Shown here: positions 7,918-17,018 of the stretch, in pieces
How the letters are laid out: the number at the start of each line of letters is the position of its first letter
Position numbering within the stretch: the first letter of the stretch is position 1
Assembly (NCBI GenBank): GCA_948907985.1
Contig: CAQWMM010000001.1
Span: 26,472 to 90,471 of the forward strand
Source of the DNA: an uncultured Bacillota bacterium
Lineage (GTDB): Bacteria > Bacillota > Dehalobacteriia > UBA4068 > UBA4997
Direction: 5' to 3'
Length of the DNA stretch: 64,000 nucleotides
Notes under the pieces: model-generated
The model's input: the letters and a program-made list of their open reading frames with translations, nothing else
Told to the model about the DNA's origin: nothing
Databases searched by the model: none
Position numbers and translations under genes: made by a program

Positions 7918-9102
7918 TTGACAGGATGCTTGCAAATAAAAAATGACAAATTTTATGCAGTGCTAAATCTCAAGGTTGATGGTAAGCGTAAGCCCAAATG
8001 GATACCGCTGGGTATTCCAATCCGGGGCAATAAGCGGAAAGCAGAGGCTGAGCTGAACCGCTTGCTTGAGGAATATGAAAATGAGGAGGAAATAAGGGCA
8101 AATCACAGCGAGGCTGACATATTGTTAGCCGATTACTTGCAAAAATGGCTAAAGATGGTGAAGCCCACAATAGCCTATTCAACATACCATAGCTATCGCA
8201 ATATGATTGACGCCCGGCTGGATAAGTATTTCCGGGAGTTGGGAGTTACTCTGGGCGAGTTAACGGCCAGTCAGATACAGGATTTTTATCAGATAATTCT
8301 GGACGAGGGCCTTACCACCAACACCGTGATTCATTACCACGCAGTGCTACGGAAAGCCTTGCAGAGTGCGGTTAAGAAAGAGATGATACCCAGAAACCCG
8401 GCAGATAGCGTGGATAAGCCTAAAAAGAACCATTATCAGGCAGCGCATTATACAGAAGCAGAAATGCTGGAACTGTTTAAGGTGATTGAGGGTGATCCGT
8501 TGGAGCTTCCAATTAAGATAGCGGCATATTATGGTTTGCGGCGCAGTGAGGTGCTGGGGTTAAAATGGGAGGCAGTGAATTTTCAGGAGAAAACGCTGGC
8601 AATCAATCACAAAATCATCGAAGCCAAAGTGGACGGTAAATTTGTGCCGGTGGGTGAAGATGTGTTGAAAACCAAGTCTAGTATTCGGACGTTGCCGTTG
8701 CTGCCAGTTATTGAGGAGCTGCTGTTGCAGGAGAAAGAAAAGCAGGAGTTTATGCAAAAGGTATTCAAGGAGGGCTACTGCAAGGATTATCGGGAATATA
8801 TCTGCGTAGACCAGACGGGCAAGCTGTTCAGGCCGAATTTTGTAACGGAACACTTTGCTTATCTGATAAAGAAATTTGGTTTGAAGAAGATACGCTTCCA
8901 TGATTTGCGACATACCTGCGCCAGTCTGTTACTGGCCAATGGGGTACCGATGAAGCAGATACAGGTATGGCTGGGACATTCCACGTTCAGCACAACGGCG
9001 GATATTTACGCCCACCTTGATATGTCGGCGCAAATTCAGACCGGCAGTGTGGCCGGAGCCTTATTTGTGCAAGAGAAAAGCCTGCCCAATGCTTTAGCAT
9101 AA
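7918..9102 (+). CDS. int: tyrosine site-specific integrase
   Basis: 394 residues from TTG 7918, chosen because GGAGGA (7905-7910) lies 7 bases before it; an in-frame TTG at 7903 would overlap that site. Domains: N-terminal arm-binding region (1-60), core-binding SAM-like domain (about 65-155), and C-terminal catalytic domain. Catalytic residues are all present: Arg208, Lys253, His328 and Arg331 (HDLRH), His354 (LGHS) and Tyr364 (IYAHL). It recombines element and chromosomal attachment sites. It reads directly toward the 3' end of tRNA-Ser, 14 bases beyond its stop, as expected when the tRNA 3' end is the attachment site. Stem AAGCCTG/CAGGCTT (9078-9111) straddles the stop and may terminate the transcript. 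Confidence 0.92.
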   Translation: MTGCLQIKNDKFYAVLNLKVDGKRKPKWIPLGIPIRGNKRKAEAELNRLLEEYENEEEIRANHSEADILLADYLQKWLKMVKPTIAYSTYHSYRNMIDARLDKYFRELGVTLGELTASQIQDFYQIILDEGLTTNTVIHYHAVLRKALQSAVKKEMIPRNPADSVDKPKKNHYQAAHYTEAEMLELFKVIEGDPLELPIKIAAYYGLRRSEVLGLKWEAVNFQEKTLAINHKIIEAKVDGKFVPVGEDVLKTKSSIRTLPLLPVIEELLLQEKEKQEFMQKVFKEGYCKDYREYICVDQTGKLFRPNFVTEHFAYLIKKFGLKKIRFHDLRHTCASLLLANGVPMKQIQVWLGHSTFSTTADIYAHLDMSAQIQTGSVAGALFVQEKSLPNALA

Positions 9103-9116
9103 GACAGGCTTGTAAG

Positions 9117-9207
9117 TGGCGGAAGCGGTGGGATTCGAACCCACGGTACCTTTGCAGGTACACCTGATTTCGAGTCAGGCTCGTTATGACCACTTCGATA
9201 CGCTTCC
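9117..9207 (-). tRNA. tRNA-Ser(CGA)
   Basis: The minus strand folds as a class II tRNA. Acceptor GGAAGCG (from 9207) pairs with CGCTTCC, the anticodon arm is CCTGA-CTCGAAA-TCAGG with anticodon CGA, there is a long variable arm, and a TTCGAAT T-loop. Discriminator G and an encoded CCA (9117-9119) are present. It is the target of the adjacent integrase: the element lies on its 3' side. Confidence 0.95.
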
Positions 9208-9347
9208 ATAACATTAAAATATTAAAATTTGAAAAATTTACAAAGTGTAGAAAAACGGTAGAAAATCAGCAAAATCAGTGCATAGAAAACGGCGGAAATG
9301 CCCATCAGGTAAAGGTTTGTGAGGTTGGATGGCAAAATGGCCTCGTC

Positions 9348-9389
9348 GATTTCGAGTCGTTCTCGTTATGACCACTTCGATACGTCTCC
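9348..9389 (-). pseudogene. decayed 5' half of tRNA-Ser
   Basis: On the minus strand from 9389 the sequence repeats the acceptor 5' strand, D arm and anticodon loop of tRNA-Ser(CGA). The run from 9362 to 9384 and the anticodon loop are identical; the acceptor is GGAGACG instead of GGAAGCG, and the anticodon stem keeps only three of five pairs. No 3' half follows. It looks like an old attachment-site or recombination scar 140 bases from the intact tRNA. Bases 9208-9347 hold no gene. Confidence 0.75.
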
Positions 9390-9445
9390 AGATACCTTAA
9401 TATAATAACATATTTGTTAATCTTTTGCAAGTGATTTTTTTTAGT

Positions 9446-9958
9446 TTAATGAAAAATCAGACAGGATATTTCAGCTGCAAGAATGCCTATGAGCGCGCCG
9501 AACAGCACGTCGCCGGGGTAGTGTTGGCCAAGGTAGATGCGGGACAGGCCAACCAGCAGACAAACCAACATAATTGCGGGCAGCGTGGCTGGGTGCAGAA
9601 GAGCCACCACGCCGCCCAAGGCTGTTATCGTAGCGGTGTGGGCGCTGGGGAAAGAGGGGTCATACTGCATTAGTTTGCTGACAATGTTAACGTCTGGCAG
9701 GTTGATGTGCGGACGTACTCTTTTAAAAATGAATTTGATGCTTTGGGCGGTTGCCTGGGCAAAGAACACGGCTCCTAAAATTGTTGTGCCGGGCACAGAG
9801 GGGATAAAAAGCATAAAAAACAAACAAATACCTACCACCGAGGCAAAACCGGCCAGATGAGTAAAAAAAGGCATTAAGAAATCCAACGAGCGGCATTTGA
9901 TTTTTTTATTGATAAAGTTAAAAATAACTACATCTATTCTGGCTAACAGGCTGAGCAA
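9446..9958 (-). CDS. PAP2-family membrane phosphatase
   Basis: 170 residues with five hydrophobic segments. The three-part acid phosphatase signature is complete: KFIFKRVRP (KX6RP), PSAHT (PSGH-type) and SRIYLGQHYPGDV (SRX5HX3D). Members remove phosphate from lipid phosphates such as phosphatidic acid or undecaprenyl diphosphate at the outer face of the membrane; for this size, undecaprenyl-diphosphate recycling is likely but not certain. Start is TTG 9958, six bases after GAGGTGA; the nearby ATG runs into a stop. It follows the CAP-domain gene by 24 bases in the same direction, probably on one transcript. Confidence 0.85.
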   Translation of the reverse strand: MLSLLARIDVVIFNFINKKIKCRSLDFLMPFFTHLAGFASVVGICLFFMLFIPSVPGTTILGAVFFAQATAQSIKFIFKRVRPHINLPDVNIVSKLMQYDPSFPSAHTATITALGGVVALLHPATLPAIMLVCLLVGLSRIYLGQHYPGDVLFGALIGILAAEISCLIFH

Positions 9959-9982
9959 AAAATCACCTCATGGTAGAACTTT

Positions 9983-11146
9983 TTATTTGTAGGTAACGTA
10001 AACTGTGCAGTCGGCAACGTTAATGGCATAATTGCCGGGCGCCCAAAGTTCAATATCGGTGAAGAAATAAGTGTTGTTAACAGTTGCAGTTTGCTGTCGT
10101 TTTTCCGTATACATGTTGGAATTTTGGGCGGAGAGTTTATAAATATTGATCGTTTCGGTTTTTGCCGTGCTGCGTCCGTTTAAGGTCAGCAGGCCGGTTG
10201 ATGTTTCGCTGTGGGCGGGCTGTTCAATGAAATAGGCACGGCTGGGCAGAACCTCGGCGGTTAAATATACCACGCTGCTGTCCTGTGGGCGATAGGCTGA
10301 AATACCGATGAATGAGGCGGAGGGATTCAACAAAATTGCATTGGTGGCCGGATCATTCATCCAGGCTGTGATTACGGCGGAAAGGGTGCTTACATCATAG
10401 TTAACTTTGGCGATAACTTCCGAAACCGGCTGCAAATTATAGGCCTGCGCGCGTTTAGCCGGGCTGCCCTGACTGGGCGATTGGGTCGCGAAATAGCCGT
10501 TGGATATCATGTCATGATTATGGGCCTCGGCAATTTCGGTCAGTTCACCCAGGGTTACAAAGGTTTCCAGTTTCTTTTGCTGACGGATATTGTTAATTTG
10601 CTGCACAGCCTCAATGGCGATGGTGTCGGTCTGGGGGATTTTCTCATCCCAGGTCAACGTGGGCTGGGCAGTTTGAACTCCGGAGTCGGCGTCGGTGTAA
10701 ATCATAACCGAAGACGTCTGGGCTTCCCATTCTACCAGACAGTTCAAAGCTTCGCTGACAAAGCGCACCGGAACCAGCGTAAAATCCTGATATAAAAAGG
10801 GCTGTGCGTCAATGGTATAGGCCTGGCCGTTGATGGTGGCCTGGGTTTGCCCGACAGTTAGCTGAATTTCGGTTCCTGCGTGGATAATGGTAATCCTTTT
10901 GGCGGCGCTGTCATATTCCACACTGGCGCTTAACGCTTCGGAGCAGGCGCGCAACGGCAGAAAGGTGCGCCCTTCGATTAGCTGCGGCTCCACGCTGGAG
11001 TCTAAAAGCTGACCGTCAATATAGATTTGGATAGTGCTGGCCATAGTGGGGCGGCCTGGCGTAATCAGGGCCAATATTAATAACAAAAGTATGGCTAAAG
11101 TTTTTTTGGTTTTTGGTTGGGGGCGGAAAGCTGCAAAAGAACGCAT
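9983..11146 (-). CDS. secreted stalk-domain/CAP-domain protein
   Basis: 387 residues from ATG 11146, seven bases after GAGAGGA; TTG 11152 is less well placed. A basic N-terminus and hydrophobic stretch (about 15-35) form a signal peptide ending near TMAS. Residues about 40-150 are a copper-amine-oxidase N-terminal-like stalk domain, recognised by EGRTFLPLRA and LVPVRFVSEAL in two repeats. Residues about 175-305 are a CAP/SCP domain (AVQQINNIRQQ, HNHDMISNGYF, NPSASFIGIS). CAP proteins of Bacillota are extracellular with poorly known roles. The stalk domain probably binds the cell wall. The last 80 residues look like an extra beta domain. Confidence 0.8.
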   Translation of the reverse strand: MRSFAAFRPQPKTKKTLAILLLLILALITPGRPTMASTIQIYIDGQLLDSSVEPQLIEGRTFLPLRACSEALSASVEYDSAAKRITIIHAGTEIQLTVGQTQATINGQAYTIDAQPFLYQDFTLVPVRFVSEALNCLVEWEAQTSSVMIYTDADSGVQTAQPTLTWDEKIPQTDTIAIEAVQQINNIRQQKKLETFVTLGELTEIAEAHNHDMISNGYFATQSPSQGSPAKRAQAYNLQPVSEVIAKVNYDVSTLSAVITAWMNDPATNAILLNPSASFIGISAYRPQDSSVVYLTAEVLPSRAYFIEQPAHSETSTGLLTLNGRSTAKTETINIYKLSAQNSNMYTEKRQQTATVNNTYFFTDIELWAPGNYAINVADCTVYVTYK

Positions 11147-11354
11147 TTTCAAATCCTCTCTTATAATTCGCTTATAATTTTTAGCAATACACTATGTTTT
11201 TTCCAAAAGTATTTTATTCTACAAGAACAGCCGAAATCCTTTATTTGCCAGGAGTTTTTTTCAACCGGCATCTAATATTTTTTATTATAATAGGATAAAT
11301 AGCGGTCAATTATGCCATGCTATAAAAAATAAATGCAGAAAAGGGGATTTTTTT

Positions 11355-11651
11355 ATGGATACCAATAAAGAAAACGAATTGTTGCAGAATTTGGATCAGC
11401 AAACGCCGCCTGCTCAAGGCGCGGCGGCCAGCCATTGGGCAGACGGCCGCCCCAAGCAGGCCGGTGCGGTATGGGCGGCGGCGAATCCTCCGCAGCCGGC
11501 GAAGGTTGGCCAGCAGCAGGCTTCGTCCCAGGCCAGTCAGCCTGCCTTTCCGGAGGGCTCCGAGCAGGTTTCGCCCGAGTTGGTGAATAAGATTGAGGCC
11601 TACGGCGCCGAGGCGGTTTATAACGCTGGGGCGGAAACCGGAAATAATTAA
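11355..11651 (+). CDS. small low-complexity hypothetical protein
   Basis: 98 residues, rich in Ala, Gln, Pro and Ser, with no membrane segment or known motif; probably disordered except for a short helix near the C-terminus (PELVNKIEAYGAEAVYN). AAAGGGG lies 8 bases before the ATG, and a strong terminator follows, so it appears to be a real, separately transcribed gene. It is divergent from the CAP gene (208-base gap with no other content) and convergent with metA. Function unknown. Confidence 0.6.
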   Translation: MDTNKENELLQNLDQQTPPAQGAAASHWADGRPKQAGAVWAAANPPQPAKVGQQQASSQASQPAFPEGSEQVSPELVNKIEAYGAEAVYNAGAETGNN

Positions 11652-11709
11652 TATTTGGTTTATATTTTTTTGATATATTTTTTATGTAGCTTTATTTAAG
11701 GCAATAAGT

Positions 11710-11742
11710 AAAAGGTACAGGCTTGCCAGGTCTGTACCTTTT
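11710..11742. terminator. bidirectional terminator
   Basis: AAAAGGTACAG (11710-11720) and CTGTACCTTTT (11732-11742) give a perfect 11-bp stem with an 11-base loop, A-rich on one side and T-rich on the other. It serves both the small gene and convergent metA. Confidence 0.85.
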
Positions 11743-11748
11743 AGCAAA

Positions 11749-12663
11749 TTAGATTTTTTCCAGGTCATAGGGCGTGGTTTGGTAAACATAATAATTCAGC
11801 CAGTTGGTGAACAGCAAATTGGCGTGCGCCCGCCAATGGTTAACCGGTTTTTGGCTGGGATCGTCATTGGGGAAATAATTTAGGGGCAGCGGTACGTCCA
11901 GCCCGTTATTTATGTCCCGCTGATACTCGTCGCGCAGGGTATAGAGGTCGTATTCGGAATGGCCGCTGACAAAAAACTGCTTGCTTTCCTGGTCGCTGAC
12001 AATATGGACGCCGGCCTGTGGGGATACGGAGAGTATGCGCAGTTCCGGCTGCTGGGCGATTGCCTGGGGGTCAGACTGCGTGTGGCGGGAATGCGGCGCG
12101 AAATATTCCTCGTCAAAACCGCGGAACAGCCGCGCTTTGGGGTTAAGCAGATGGTGGGGATAAATGCCGCTCAGTTTGGCGGGCAACTGCTGCTTGGGGA
12201 CGCCGTAGTGATAATACAGCCCGGCCTGCGAGGCCCAGCAAATGTGCATGGTGCTGTGCACATGGTTTTGCGACCAATCCATGATGGCGCAAAGCTCCGG
12301 CCAGTATTCCACTTCTTCAAAGGGCATATTTTCCACCGGCGCGCCGGTGATGATCAAACCGTCGTAGTTTTCATTCTTAATATCGGCAAAAGTGCGGTAA
12401 AAGGTGGCCAGATGTTCTTCGGCGGTGTTTTTGGCGGTGTAACTTTGGGTGTGAATCAAATCCACCTCAATTTGCAGCGGCGTGTTGGCCAAACAGCGCA
12501 AAAGCTGGGTTTCGGTGGCTATTTTGGTGGGCATTAAATTGACAATACCAATCCGCAGCGGCCGAATATCCTGGCTTAGCGCGCGGGTTTCGGTCATCAC
12601 AAAAATATGTTCGTCTTCCAAAATCTGGCGGGCCGGTAAATCGTTGGGTATTTTAATCGGCAT
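11749..12663 (-). CDS. metA: homoserine O-acetyltransferase (MetA family)
   Basis: 304 residues, normal for the family. The catalytic residues fall at the canonical numbers: Cys142 (HICWASQ), His235 and Glu237 (SGHSEYD). Residue 111 is Glu (TGAPVENMPFEE). In this family Glu111 goes with acetyl-CoA use and Gly with succinyl-CoA, so despite the common name homoserine succinyltransferase this enzyme should make O-acetylhomoserine, the first committed step of methionine synthesis. AGGAGG stands 7 bases before the ATG. I see no SAM riboswitch or T-box in the 175-base divergent gap to the ABC genes (12664-12838). Confidence 0.93.
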   Translation of the reverse strand: MPIKIPNDLPARQILEDEHIFVMTETRALSQDIRPLRIGIVNLMPTKIATETQLLRCLANTPLQIEVDLIHTQSYTAKNTAEEHLATFYRTFADIKNENYDGLIITGAPVENMPFEEVEYWPELCAIMDWSQNHVHSTMHICWASQAGLYYHYGVPKQQLPAKLSGIYPHHLLNPKARLFRGFDEEYFAPHSRHTQSDPQAIAQQPELRILSVSPQAGVHIVSDQESKQFFVSGHSEYDLYTLRDEYQRDINNGLDVPLPLNYFPNDDPSQKPVNHWRAHANLLFTNWLNYYVYQTTPYDLEKI

Positions 12664-12838
12664 GATAAGGCCTCCTGTAATTGCTGATTTTTGCTAAAAA
12701 ATAAAGCCTAGATAAATCATAGGCAAATATATTATAGCCGATTTGCCGGGGCTTGTCAATATGCTCACCGGCTTTGGGAATATATGAAAAACTTATTAAA
12801 AGATATAAATAAAATGTATATAGGCAAGGAGGACGGCA

Positions 12839-14593
12839 ATGTTTAAGACTCTGGCCGCCAGCACTAAGGGGTATCGTCTGCCGATGCTGGCAACGCCGCT
12901 TTTTATTGTGGGCGAAGTTGTGATGGAAATTTTGATCCCGCTGGTTATGGCGCAAATCATTAATGTAGGCATGGCCGGGGAGGGGGATTTGGCCTATATC
13001 TGGCGCAGGGGGGCGCTGATGGTGGCCCTGGCCTTTTTATCGCTCCTGTTTGGGGTTTTGGCCGGGCGGTCGGCGGCGGTCGGCGCTATGGGGTTTGCCA
13101 AAAACCTGCGGGCGCGCCTGTTTGGCAAAATTCAGGAGCTTTCCTTTGGCCGGCTGGATCAGTTCGGCAGCGGTTCTTTAATCACCCGGCTGACCACCGA
13201 TGTTACCAACACGCAGATGGCGCTGATGATGGCGCTGCGTATTTTGTTCCGCGCGCCGTTTATGCTGGTTTGCGCGGCGGCCATGGCCTTTTACATCAAC
13301 AGCCGGCTGGCGCTGATTTTTCTGGCGGCGTTGCCGCTGCTGGCCGGGGCGATTTTTTTGATTTTCAGCCGGGCCTTTGGGCTGTTCCAGCTGCTGCTTG
13401 CCAGGTATGACCAGCTAAACGCCCGCACGCAGGAGAACCTGACGGCTATCCGGGTGGTTAAGGCTTTTGTGCGCGGTGATTTTGAGATAGACGCTTTTAA
13501 TAAAAAAGTGGATGAACTGCGGCAGGCCTCTTTTCGGGCGGAGGGTTTGATGATTTTGACCATGCCGGTTATGCAGCTGGTGATGTATGGCTGTATGCTG
13601 GCGGCGGCCTGGTTCGGCGGTAATATGATTATTGCCGGCGATATGCTGCAAGGGGATTTGATGAGTTTTATCAGCTATGTGTCCCAGATTTTGATGTCGG
13701 TGATGATGATTGCCATGATTGCCGTGAATTTAATTCTTTCCCGTGCCTCGGTCAGCCGGATTGTGGAGGTTCTGGCTGCCGATAGCGGTATGATCGAACC
13801 TGCGCCCGCGGATGTTGAGCCGGCGGCCGCCGGCCGGGAGGGCGAGATTATTTTTGAAAACGTCAGTTTCAGCTATCCTGACGGCGAGGAGGCGTTGCAG
13901 AATATCAATCTGCGGATTGCGCCCGGCGAAACTGTGGGAATTATCGGCGGCACCGGCTCCGGCAAATCTACCCTGGTGCAGTTGATTCCCCGACTGTATG
14001 ACGCTACGGGCGGCCGGGTTCTGGTGGGCGGGCGGGATGTGCGCCGCCAGCGGCTGGCCGGCCTGCGCGCCAACGTTTCGATCGTTATGCAGAAGAACCT
14101 GCTGTTTTCCGGCACGATTGCCGAAAATCTGCGCTGGGGCAACCCGCAGGCCAGCCAGGCAGAGTTGGAGGAAGCCTGCCGTCAGGCGGCGATTCATGAT
14201 TTTGTGGCCTCGCTGCCGGCGGGTTACCAGACTGTTTTGGGGCAGGGCGGCGTTAATCTTTCCGGCGGGCAAAAGCAGCGTCTTTGCATTGCCCGGGCGC
14301 TGCTGCGTAAAGCGCCGGTGATTATTCTGGATGACAGCACCAGCGCGGTGGATACGGCCACCGATAAACAAATTCGCCGGGCGCTGGCGGAAAACCTGAC
14401 GGCGAGCGGCCGGGTTACCACGCTGATTGTGGCGCAGCGCATAACCTCGGTGATGGAGGCGGATAAGATTGTGGTTCTGGACGGCGGGCGGATTGACGGC
14501 GTTGGCACTCACGCCGAGCTTTTGGCGGGCAACCATATTTATCAGGAGGTTTATTATTCACAGCAGGAGGGGGATGAAGAAATTGCCGGCTAA
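12839..14593 (+). CDS. ABC exporter half-transporter, degenerate catalytic site
   Basis: 584 residues: six membrane segments (1-310), then an ATPase domain with Walker A GGTGSGKST, signature LSGGQKQR and Walker B region IILDDSTSAVD. The residue after the Walker B aspartate is Asp, not the catalytic Glu, the mark of the non-hydrolytic partner in heterodimeric exporters such as BmrC/BmrD, LmrC/LmrD and TM287/288. AAGGAGG precedes the ATG. The next gene overlaps by 20 bases and encodes the partner. Such exporters extrude drugs or lipids; the substrate cannot be told. Confidence 0.9.
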   Translation: MFKTLAASTKGYRLPMLATPLFIVGEVVMEILIPLVMAQIINVGMAGEGDLAYIWRRGALMVALAFLSLLFGVLAGRSAAVGAMGFAKNLRARLFGKIQELSFGRLDQFGSGSLITRLTTDVTNTQMALMMALRILFRAPFMLVCAAAMAFYINSRLALIFLAALPLLAGAIFLIFSRAFGLFQLLLARYDQLNARTQENLTAIRVVKAFVRGDFEIDAFNKKVDELRQASFRAEGLMILTMPVMQLVMYGCMLAAAWFGGNMIIAGDMLQGDLMSFISYVSQILMSVMMIAMIAVNLILSRASVSRIVEVLAADSGMIEPAPADVEPAAAGREGEIIFENVSFSYPDGEEALQNINLRIAPGETVGIIGGTGSGKSTLVQLIPRLYDATGGRVLVGGRDVRRQRLAGLRANVSIVMQKNLLFSGTIAENLRWGNPQASQAELEEACRQAAIHDFVASLPAGYQTVLGQGGVNLSGGQKQRLCIARALLRKAPVIILDDSTSAVDTATDKQIRRALAENLTASGRVTTLIVAQRITSVMEADKIVVLDGGRIDGVGTHAELLAGNHIYQEVYYSQQEGDEEIAG

Positions 14594-16433
14594 AAAAAGA
14601 AGCGAATTTTCCGGGAAACCAAAAGGCCGGCCTATGCCGGGCAATATGCGGGCCACGCTGGGGCGGCTGCTGCAATATCTGCGGCCATACCGTCTGCGGC
14701 TGCTGGTGGTGATGCTGGCAATTTTGTTCAGTTCCGGCGCGGCGGTGGCGGGCAGCTATTATCTGAAACCGCTGTTTAACAATTACATTATGCCCTATGT
14801 GGGCAGTCAAAACCCGGATTTGTCCGGTTTCGTTGCGCTGATGGGACTGATGGCGGGTGTCTATCTGTTGGGAACGGCCTGCACTTATCTTTATAACCGG
14901 CTGATGCTGGTGATTTCTACCAACACTCTGGCGCAAATCCGCCAGGATATGTTTGCGCATATGCAGAGCCTGCCGCTGAAATATTTTGACACGCATAGCC
15001 ATGGCGAACTGATGAGCCTTTACACCAACGATACCGACGCGCTGCATGATACGCTAAGTATGGGGCTGCCGCAGCTTTTGGCCTCGGCGGTTACGGTGAT
15101 CGGCGTTTTTGGCGCGATGCTGTTTTTAAGCCCGGCGCTGACGCTGCTGGTGCTGCTGATGCTGGCGGTTATGCTGTTTACGGTGCGCCTGATTGGCCGG
15201 CGCAGCAGTCTTTATTTCAAAAATCAGCAGGCGGCGTTGGGCAGCCTGAACGGTTATGTGGAGGAGATGATCGGCGGGCAGAAACTGGTACAGGTTTTTC
15301 AGCACGAGGCGGCCAGCAAACAGGACTTTAACCGGCTGAATGACGAACTCTGCCGGGCGGCCACCAACGCCCATACTTTTGCCAATATTCTGATGCCGGT
15401 GATGGGTAACCTCTCTTATATTCATTACGCGCTGACGGCGGTGGTTGGCGCGGCGCTGGCGGTGGGCGGTTGGCTGGATTTGGGTACGCTGGCGGCGTTT
15501 TTGCAGATGACGCGGCAGTTTGCCCAGCCGGTTACGCAAATCTCGCAGCAGTTTAACAATGTTTTGCTGGCTATGGCCGGCGCCGAGCGGATTTTTAAGC
15601 TTTTGGACGAAAAGCCGGAGTTTGACGAAGGGCAGGTGCACCTGTGCCGGCAGGACGAGGGCCTGTTTTGGCAGATGCCGGACGGAGAACTGCGGCCGGT
15701 GCGGGGCGAGGTGCGCCTGCGGGATGTGGCCTTTGGCTATACGCCGGAAAAAGAAATTCTGCATGGCGTAAGCTTTTATGCCAAGCCGGGGCAGAAGATT
15801 GCGCTGGTTGGCTCCACCGGCGCGGGCAAAACCACGATAACCAATCTGCTGAACCGTTTTTATGATATTGAAACCGGCAGCATTAGCTATGACGGCATTG
15901 AACTGCGGCAAATAACAAAAGCGGATCTGCGCCGTTCAATGGCTTTTGTCTTGCAGGACAGCCATTTGTTCAGCGGCACAATCCGCGAGAATATTCGTTA
16001 TGGCCGGCTGGACGCCAGCGACGCCGAGGTGGAGGCGGCGGCCAGTCTGGCTAACGCCGACAGTTTTATCCGCCATTTGCCCCAGGGTTACGCTACGCCG
16101 ATCAGCGGCGACGGCGGCAATTTATCGCAGGGGCAGCGCCAGCTTTTGACGATTGCCCGGGCGGCGGTGGCTAACCCGGCGGTTTTGGTTTTGGACGAGG
16201 CTACCAGTTCTATTGATACGCGCACCGAGGCTTTGATTGAAAAGGGTATGAACCGCCTGATGGAGGGGCGGACGGTTTTTGTGATTGCGCACCGGCTTTC
16301 TACCGTGCGCAACGCCGACGCTATTTTGGTGATTGAGGACGGCCGGATTATTGAACGCGGCGACCATGCCGACTTGCTGAATCAGCGGGGGCGTTATTAT
16401 CAGCTCTACACCGGTTTGTTTGAATTAAGCTGA
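14574..16433 (+). CDS. ABC exporter half-transporter, catalytic partner
   Basis: 619 residues from ATG 14574, chosen because GGAGGGGG lies directly before it; the frame is open further upstream (to 14469) inside the first gene. Six membrane segments follow a basic 40-residue tail. The ATPase domain has Walker A GSTGAGKTT, a changed signature LSQGQRQL and a full Walker B VLVLDEATSSID with the catalytic Glu. Its normal Walker B and altered signature complement the first subunit, which has the opposite pattern, so one of the two ATP sites is expected to be degenerate. The 20-base overlap implies coupled translation. Confidence 0.9.
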   Translation: MKKLPAKKRSEFSGKPKGRPMPGNMRATLGRLLQYLRPYRLRLLVVMLAILFSSGAAVAGSYYLKPLFNNYIMPYVGSQNPDLSGFVALMGLMAGVYLLGTACTYLYNRLMLVISTNTLAQIRQDMFAHMQSLPLKYFDTHSHGELMSLYTNDTDALHDTLSMGLPQLLASAVTVIGVFGAMLFLSPALTLLVLLMLAVMLFTVRLIGRRSSLYFKNQQAALGSLNGYVEEMIGGQKLVQVFQHEAASKQDFNRLNDELCRAATNAHTFANILMPVMGNLSYIHYALTAVVGAALAVGGWLDLGTLAAFLQMTRQFAQPVTQISQQFNNVLLAMAGAERIFKLLDEKPEFDEGQVHLCRQDEGLFWQMPDGELRPVRGEVRLRDVAFGYTPEKEILHGVSFYAKPGQKIALVGSTGAGKTTITNLLNRFYDIETGSISYDGIELRQITKADLRRSMAFVLQDSHLFSGTIRENIRYGRLDASDAEVEAAASLANADSFIRHLPQGYATPISGDGGNLSQGQRQLLTIARAAVANPAVLVLDEATSSIDTRTEALIEKGMNRLMEGRTVFVIAHRLSTVRNADAILVIEDGRIIERGDHADLLNQRGRYYQLYTGLFELS

Positions 16434-16440
16434 TTGACGC

Positions 16441-16650
16441 TTAGATGTTGTTGCCGGTTAAATAAAACAACAGGCAAATTGCCAGAAATATACAAAGCCC
16501 GCCTAAAAGCTTGCCCCAAAAATTGTTTTTGTTCTTTTTGCGGTATTCAAAGGGGTTGCGGAACAAATCCTTAACGGCCTCCCAGGCGGTTTGCGGTTCT
16601 TTTTTAGATTGGCTGCTTTTTTGATATTTGCTCTTTTTATGTTTGCTCAT
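16441..16650 (-). CDS. small basic single-span membrane protein
   Basis: 69 residues: a very basic N-terminal third (MSKHKKSKYQKSSQSKK), a middle section with KDLFRNPFEYRKK, and one hydrophobic segment (about 46-66) ending in GNNI. No family recognised. It is convergent with the ABC genes (8 bases after their stop). AAGGAG is 14 bases from the ATG, rather far. Probably real given the clean membrane topology, but modest confidence. Confidence 0.5.
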   Translation of the reverse strand: MSKHKKSKYQKSSQSKKEPQTAWEAVKDLFRNPFEYRKKNKNNFWGKLLGGLCIFLAICLLFYLTGNNI

Positions 16651-17018
16651 AGTGTGGGCGATACTCCTTTATTTTAAATATTTGCCAATATCATATATCA
16701 TATATCATACCATAGGAACGAGGTTATTGCATCTTATTTTACAGATTGCACTATGGTATTTGTTCAACATCAGCTCTGCCTGCGTCCTGCGGACTTGGCA
16801 ATCGCTGTGTGTTCACATTATATCATATCCGCCGCGCAAAAACCAGCATTTTTTTTAATTTCCTGTTCAGGCAAAAATTTACCGGCGAAAAAATGCTATA
16901 ATTGTTATAAATGTTTGCTTTTTGTTTTGGAGTATGCTATAATAGGTTGAAATATGGATAAACGTTTTGGTTTCAGCTAAAAAGTTTTGATAGTTTTGTT
17001 GTGTTAAGGAGTTTTTAT
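16651..17018 (+). promoter_or_regulatory. intergenic region with promoter of the SLH-transglutaminase gene
   Basis: A clear promoter, TTGCTT (16915-16920), 17 bases, TATAAT (16938-16943), lies 75 bases before the start at 17019. A short direct repeat of ATATCAT occurs around 16689-16712. No gene is seen in the 368 bases. Confidence 0.7.

Noticed and set aside
9290..9389. A second complete tRNA-Ser
   Set aside because: No 3' acceptor strand, T arm or CCA follows the 5' half, and the anticodon stem is broken.
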